A stretch of 9,699 nt of DNA from Niveispirillum sp. (GTDB lineage Bacteria > Pseudomonadota > Alphaproteobacteria > Azospirillales > Azospirillaceae). The position numbers and the translations under genes are program-made. Of the stretch, positions 6,844 to 9,699 are shown one piece after another. Every line of letters begins with the position of its first letter. Positions within the stretch are counted from its first letter, which is position 1. Location of the stretch: contig JAEMSB010000124.1 in the NCBI GenBank assembly GCA_016463045.1, forward strand, positions 1 through 9,699. The letters run 5' to 3'. The notes under the pieces are model-generated. The model worked only from the letters and a program-made list of their open reading frames with translations. It did no database searches and was not told the origin of the DNA.

Positions 6844-7500
6844 TCAGTGCCCTTCGGACGCCCCGAACATGGTCTTGGCATAGATGATGCCCAGGCCATA
6901 GGCGCCGCCGAACTTCTTGGCGATACCAGTGGTCAGTTCGTAGGTCTCACCACGTGCCCAGTCGCGCTGCAGCTCCAGCATATATTGCAGCGAGGTCATG
7001 GGGCGCACGCCGGCCTGAACCATTCGGTCCATGGCGCGTTCATGCGCCTCGTCAGAGACATCGCCGCAGGCGTCGGCGATCACGTAGACCTCATAGCCCT
7101 GGGCCAGGGCCGACAGGGTGGGGCCGACGATGCAGACCGATGTCCACAGGCCGCAGAAGACCAGACGGTCCTTGCCGATCTTGTTCACCACCTCAATGAC
7201 GCCCGCATCCTCCCAGGTGTTCATGGAGGTGCGGTCCAGCAGCTTTTCGCCGGGGAAAGCGTCGGTGATCTCATTGAACATGGGGCCGGAGAAGCTCTTC
7301 TCCGCCACGGTCGTCAGGATGGTGGAAACACCGAAACCCTTGGCGGCATGGGCCACCAGGGCGGCGTTGTTGCGCAGCTGCACGGCATCGATGGACTTGG
7401 TGGCAAAGGCCATCTGCGACTGGAAGTCGATCATGATCAGGGTGTGATCAGCGGGCGACAGCAGCAGCGGACCGGGGGTCGGGGTGGCGACGATGGACAT
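6844..7500 (-). CDS. Isochorismatase-like cysteine hydrolase (YcaC type)
   Basis: A 218-residue cytoplasmic enzyme of the isochorismatase-like superfamily, whose members hydrolyse amides, carbamoyl groups or vinyl ethers through a nucleophilic cysteine. The catalytic aspartate is Asp25 in LIMIDFQSQM. The basic residue is probably Arg90 in LLDRTSMNTWED. The nucleophile is Cys123 in GLWTSVCIVGPTLSAL. The later YEVYVIADACGDVSDEAHERAMDRM is also typical. This layout and the closing LELQRDW resemble E. coli YcaC, whose own substrate is not settled. I chose the ATG at 7500 rather than the start 15 codons upstream because AAGGA lies eight bases before it and family-like sequence follows. It is the first gene of the probable operon, 112 bases ahead of XapX with a hairpin between them. 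No secretion signal is seen, so it would act in a different compartment from the exported amidohydrolase. Confidence 0.92.
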   Translation of the reverse strand: MSIVATPTPGPLLLSPADHTLIMIDFQSQMAFATKSIDAVQLRNNAALVAHAAKGFGVSTILTTVAEKSFSGPMFNEITDAFPGEKLLDRTSMNTWEDAGVIEVVNKIGKDRLVFCGLWTSVCIVGPTLSALAQGYEVYVIADACGDVSDEAHERAMDRMVQAGVRPMTSLQYMLELQRDWARGETYELTTGIAKKFGGAYGLGIIYAKTMFGASEGH

Positions 7501-7680
7501 GGGGGCGTTCCTTCTGCCAGGGCACGGGGCGGGTCTTATGTTCAAGAACCCTGCCGTCCTGAATTCATGGAAAAGACGGTATGGATGGCGACGGGTGTTT
7601 CCCGTTCAGCGCCAATCCTAACCACCAACACCCCGCCGTTGCTTGCGCGAAAGTCCGGCTTTTAGAACTTTTAACTTATA
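7501..7680. other. Gene-free leader upstream of the cysteine hydrolase
   Basis: This is the start-proximal part of the 334-base gap. It should hold the promoter of the five-gene unit, but I find no convincing -35/-10 pair on the minus strand. It contains the ribosome binding site AAGGA next to the hydrolase start, a small dyad GTTC-AA-GAAC near 7540-7549, one CCAATCC heptamer (7612-7618), and an A+T-rich patch at about 7660-7683. No ORF here is supported. Confidence 0.5.
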
Positions 7681-7685
7681 CCAAT

Positions 7686-7722
7686 CCATCTTGATGCTGA
7701 CCGATGGTCAGCATCAAGATGG
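7686..7722. repeat. Perfect 17-bp inverted repeat with 3-base loop
   Basis: CCATCTTGATGCTGACC (7686-7702) and GGTCAGCATCAAGATGG (7706-7722) are fully complementary around GAT. It is the longest perfect inverted repeat noticed in the window. Neither strand has a T-run next to it, so intrinsic termination is not well supported. Confidence 0.8.
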
Positions 7723-7797
7723 TCCTCAAACGCCGGGCGCGCGCATCCGCGCGCTTGGCTCACGCCGCACGAGCGCCGGGCCGCCAGTCGGCGGCCT

Positions 7798-7832
7798 CCA
7801 ATCCACCGAAGGTCAAACCTTCGGCGGATTGG
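7798..7832 (-). terminator. Hairpin two bases after the OmpA-like stop, possible terminator
   Basis: Arms 7798-7813 and 7817-7832 (16 bases each, loop of three) begin two bases past the TAA stop of the OmpA-like gene. The single non-complementary pair (7805/7825) is A-C on the plus strand but U-G in minus-strand RNA, so the stem is complete in the gene's own transcript. No U-run follows. It may block 3' exonucleases or act as a weak terminator, and it is also the last hairpin of the repeat block. Confidence 0.5.
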
Positions 7833-7834
7833 CA

Positions 7835-8605
7835 TTATGGCATCACCTGGATATCGACCCGCCGGCGCGATGTCTCCGTCAACCCGTCAAAGGCCGGGTC
7901 CGCCAGGGGGGCCGGATTCTGTTTCCATTCAACACGTACCTTGTCCGCCGTCACGCCAAGGCTCACCAGCCAGAGCCGCGCCATCTCCGCCCGCGTCTTG
8001 CCAAGGGCCGCCGGCTCGGCAAGGTTTTGCCCTGAAACATGCACGGGCTCGGTCTCCGCGTATCCGGTAATGAGTACATTGCCGCCCGATGCCTTGGCAT
8101 AGGTGGCAGCCCTCACCAGCATCCAGTCGCTTTGCTGATAGACCACAAAATCGCGACCGAAATCGAAGGGGATGGGGAACAGCTGGGCGGTGTAGGGCGA
8201 CGGCGGGGCTGGTTCCGGCGCGTAAAGCGGACGGATATTGCGGGCCGGCAGAACGAAACGCCGGCCCGTAAAGCCTTCTGCCGGGATCATCGCCCGCGTA
8301 CAGGCCTGTGCGGGCAGGATCGATACCCGCACAGGTTCCAGCACGGTGGCACCGCAGGCATTATCCTGCTTCTCCGCGATCCGCCCTTCGACCAGTACCG
8401 CCATGGACCAGTCGGGCTTGGTCGCCGACTGGGTGATATCGAAACGCCGGCCCGTCTCCCGCTCCTCCGCCAGCCAGCAGCCGGATTTGCGGCCCGCGTC
8501 GGTGTCGCGATAGATAGGGCAAGAGATGAAGCGCACGGCGTCTGCCGCCTGCGCAACACTGTTGAACGACAGAAGCGCCAGCAGCGCCGTCATGATCCGC
8601 CGCAT
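7835..8605 (-). CDS. Secreted OmpA-C-like periplasmic protein
   Basis: A 256-residue protein with a Sec signal peptide (MRRIMTALLALLSFNSVAQA, cleavage expected after residue 20). The mature N-terminal half (21-145) is not recognised. It has four cysteines (29, 43, 84, 102), enough for two disulfides, and then a proline-rich linker (130-137). Residues 148-256 resemble the OmpA C-terminal peptidoglycan-binding domain: FPIPFDFG, a strand with ITGYAETEP, a helix around KTRAEMARLWLVSLGV, and the final SRRRVDIQV. In the usual domain the loop carries a GHTD-like motif whose Asp contacts diaminopimelate. Here it reads GYAE (181-184), while the late Arg is kept, so peptidoglycan binding may be altered. 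It starts one base after the cytochrome stop and is probably co-translated with it. An alternative start at residue 5 (MTALL) would also give a signal peptide. The specific role is unknown. Confidence 0.8.
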   Translation of the reverse strand: MRRIMTALLALLSFNSVAQAADAVRFISCPIYRDTDAGRKSGCWLAEERETGRRFDITQSATKPDWSMAVLVEGRIAEKQDNACGATVLEPVRVSILPAQACTRAMIPAEGFTGRRFVLPARNIRPLYAPEPAPPSPYTAQLFPIPFDFGRDFVVYQQSDWMLVRAATYAKASGGNVLITGYAETEPVHVSGQNLAEPAALGKTRAEMARLWLVSLGVTADKVRVEWKQNPAPLADPAFDGLTETSRRRVDIQVMP

Positions 8606-8606
8606 G

Positions 8607-9699
8607 TCAGAGCGCCCCCATCAGATTGACCAGATCGCGCTTTTCCTGTTCCGTGTAGCCGATATTGTAGCGCCGGTCGTAATAGTCGATCACGGCCCGC
8701 AGGTCGGGAGCGGAACCGCTTGCAAAATAGGGTGCCCTGCCCGTCAGGCCGCGCAGGGTCTGCAAGGTGATCTTGCCCACATCCTCACACCTTCCCGTGG
8801 TCAGGGCGTATCCCGGATCATGGGTATGGATGACGCGGCCATAATGCGGGTGCGCCGACCCCTTGCAGGTGAGGCGGAACAGGGGCAGATGCGGCTGCGG
8901 ATCGGCAAAGGGCATGGTGGTGGTGCCCAGATCAACCTGACCAGGGGCCACATCCATGCCCATCTGGCTCATATTATGGCAGAAGACGCAGGAATTGCGG
9001 ACCGGATTGCCGAAACCGACGGGGGAATTGATCCCGGCACTGTCGGTGATCAGGAACATCTTCTCCCGGAAGACACGCGCCCCCCGGGCAACGGATTCCC
9101 GCCATGCCCGCTGTTCCGGCGTGATATCGGCATCGGCAGGGATTTTCTCCCAGGCCGCGAACTCGCTCCACACCGCCGCACCCTGGCTGCCCAGGCGGCC
9201 CGGTTCAGACTTCGCCAGGGTTTCCGGGCCGCCACGCGCACCCATTGCATCCAGATCGCCGCCGACGCGGTCCCGTTGCCGGGCAACGAAGATACGATCC
9301 TCAAAATCACGGATGCGTTTGATATCGTCCGGGGTCAACGCGTCGAAGCCCAGATGGGAATGGAACGCGTCACGCATCTGGGCCTCCAGCGACAGGACGC
9401 GGCGATCCGCCATCAGGTTGCCGCTGACCATCTGTCCGGTTTCGGGATCGATGGGCAGAGGTTTGCCGACCTTGGGGTCGATCGCGAACCCCATAGCCAG
9501 GATATATTTGAAGTTAGCCACCGGACGGGGCCGGCGGAAGACAGAAACCTGCGGATTGGGTGATGACAGGCCCCAGACCTTTGACGCATTGCATCCGGTC
9601 GGGTCGCGCACAACCTCCAGCGTGAAGTCGGGTTCGCTCTTCTGCCCGTTATGATCAATGGGGGGCCAAGGCCGGGCAATGCGGAACAGGCCGTGATCC
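8607..9699 (-). CDS. CCP/MauG-like cytochrome c protein, N-terminus outside the window
   Basis: The frame is open to the window edge, giving 363 visible codons; the real start lies beyond 9699. A GTG at 9611 is in frame but is internal, because the upstream sequence (LFRIARPWPPIDHNGQ and onward) is protein-like. One covalent heme motif is visible, CVFCH at 8976-8990. The C-terminal part has TLRGLTGRAPYFASGSAPDL and then IDYYDRRYNIGYTEQEK, which match the end of bacterial di-heme cytochrome c peroxidase/MauG proteins. A second CxxCH would be expected near the missing N-terminus. Such proteins act in the periplasm, reducing peroxide or oxidising a substrate. The linked OmpA-like gene supports a cell-envelope role. 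Whether this one is a peroxidase, an oxidase or only an electron carrier cannot be decided from the visible part. Confidence 0.85.
   Translation of the reverse strand, partial: DHGLFRIARPWPPIDHNGQKSEPDFTLEVVRDPTGCNASKVWGLSSPNPQVSVFRRPRPVANFKYILAMGFAIDPKVGKPLPIDPETGQMVSGNLMADRRVLSLEAQMRDAFHSHLGFDALTPDDIKRIRDFEDRIFVARQRDRVGGDLDAMGARGGPETLAKSEPGRLGSQGAAVWSEFAAWEKIPADADITPEQRAWRESVARGARVFREKMFLITDSAGINSPVGFGNPVRNSCVFCHNMSQMGMDVAPGQVDLGTTTMPFADPQPHLPLFRLTCKGSAHPHYGRVIHTHDPGYALTTGRCEDVGKITLQTLRGLTGRAPYFASGSAPDLRAVIDYYDRRYNIGYTEQEKRDLVNLMGAL

Larger units (their letters stand above)
7681..7832. repeat. Palindrome-rich intergenic element, four consecutive hairpins
   Basis: About 150 bases between the OmpA-like gene and the cysteine hydrolase consist almost wholly of inverted repeats. 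The first is 7686-7722, a perfect 17-bp stem with loop GAT. The second is 7732-7759, GCGCGCG/CGCGCGC extended by G-U and G-C pairs in plus-strand RNA. The third is 7779-7796, GGCCGCC/GGCGGCC with loop AGTC. The fourth is 7798-7832, 16-base arms with one non-complementary pair. The block opens with CCAATCC (7681) and closes with GGATTGG (7832), like short terminal inverted repeats. This looks like a REP/REPIN-type or MITE-like repeat, but copy number cannot be judged from one window. It has no credible coding capacity. Confidence 0.6.

Noticed and set aside
7501..7680. Sigma-70 promoter for the cysteine hydrolase operon
   Set aside because: No -35/-10 pair with acceptable spacing stood out on the minus strand, so no promoter is annotated there.
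7686..7832. CRISPR-like array
   Set aside because: The hairpins differ in sequence and spacing. There are no repeated units with regular spacers.
7643..8102. Plus-strand open frames running through the hairpin block into the OmpA-like gene
   Set aside because: They arise from the GC-rich repeats and the antisense of the OmpA-like gene, and the translations are low-complexity. No ribosome binding site or family match is evident.
8526..9563. Plus-strand open frame of 345 codons opposite the cytochrome and the start of the OmpA-like gene
   Set aside because: The opposite strand encodes a CxxCH cytochrome with clear family motifs. The plus-strand translation has none.
9609..9611. GTG as the true start of the cytochrome gene
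   Set aside because: The frame stays open to the window edge with protein-like sequence upstream, and a cytochrome of this family needs an upstream signal peptide and probably a second heme motif.

Overview
The window is high-GC DNA (roughly two thirds G+C by eye). All eight supported genes lie on the minus strand, so transcription runs from high to low coordinates. Gene content (CueR-type copper promoter with a P1B-1 ATPase, Tat-type secretion signal, di-heme-peroxidase-like cytochrome, EntS-type MFS protein, XapX and DoxX proteins) and codon bias fit a proteobacterium. An alphaproteobacterium of the Rhodospirillales type is my best guess, but it is an impression and not proven. I see no tRNA, rRNA, insertion sequence, integrase or CRISPR array.

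Layout, in the direction of transcription. (1) 9699-7835: a cytochrome c protein of the CCP/MauG type, cut by the window edge at its N-terminus, is followed after one base by a secreted OmpA-C-like protein. (2) 7834-7501: a 334-base gene-free stretch. Within it, 7681-7832 is a series of four consecutive hairpins, including a perfect 17-bp inverted repeat, flanked by CCAATCC/GGATTGG. (3) 7500-2542: a tightly packed five-gene unit: isochorismatase-like cysteine hydrolase, XapX membrane protein, Tat-exported amidohydrolase with a Cys/His-rich tail, DoxX membrane protein, and an MFS exporter with a C-terminal ABM-like domain. The last four genes overlap or are separated by one base. A strong hairpin separates the first gene from the second. 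(4) 2541-2403: the copA control region, with a clear CueR/MerR-type promoter and a separate 17-bp palindrome in the leader. (5) 2402-27: copA, the copper-exporting ATPase, whose stop codon sits in the loop of a 12-bp hairpin.

How the parts may work together: the five-gene unit looks like a catabolic or detoxifying module, with an exported metal-dependent hydrolase, a cytoplasmic C-N/amide-type hydrolase, two small membrane proteins and an efflux pump. Its substrate cannot be read from the sequence. CopA is independently controlled by copper. The cytochrome/OmpA-like pair is a periplasmic redox unit of unknown target. The least explained items are the hairpin series at 7681-7832, the cysteine-rich tail of the amidohydrolase, the cytochrome/OmpA-like pair and the leader of copA.
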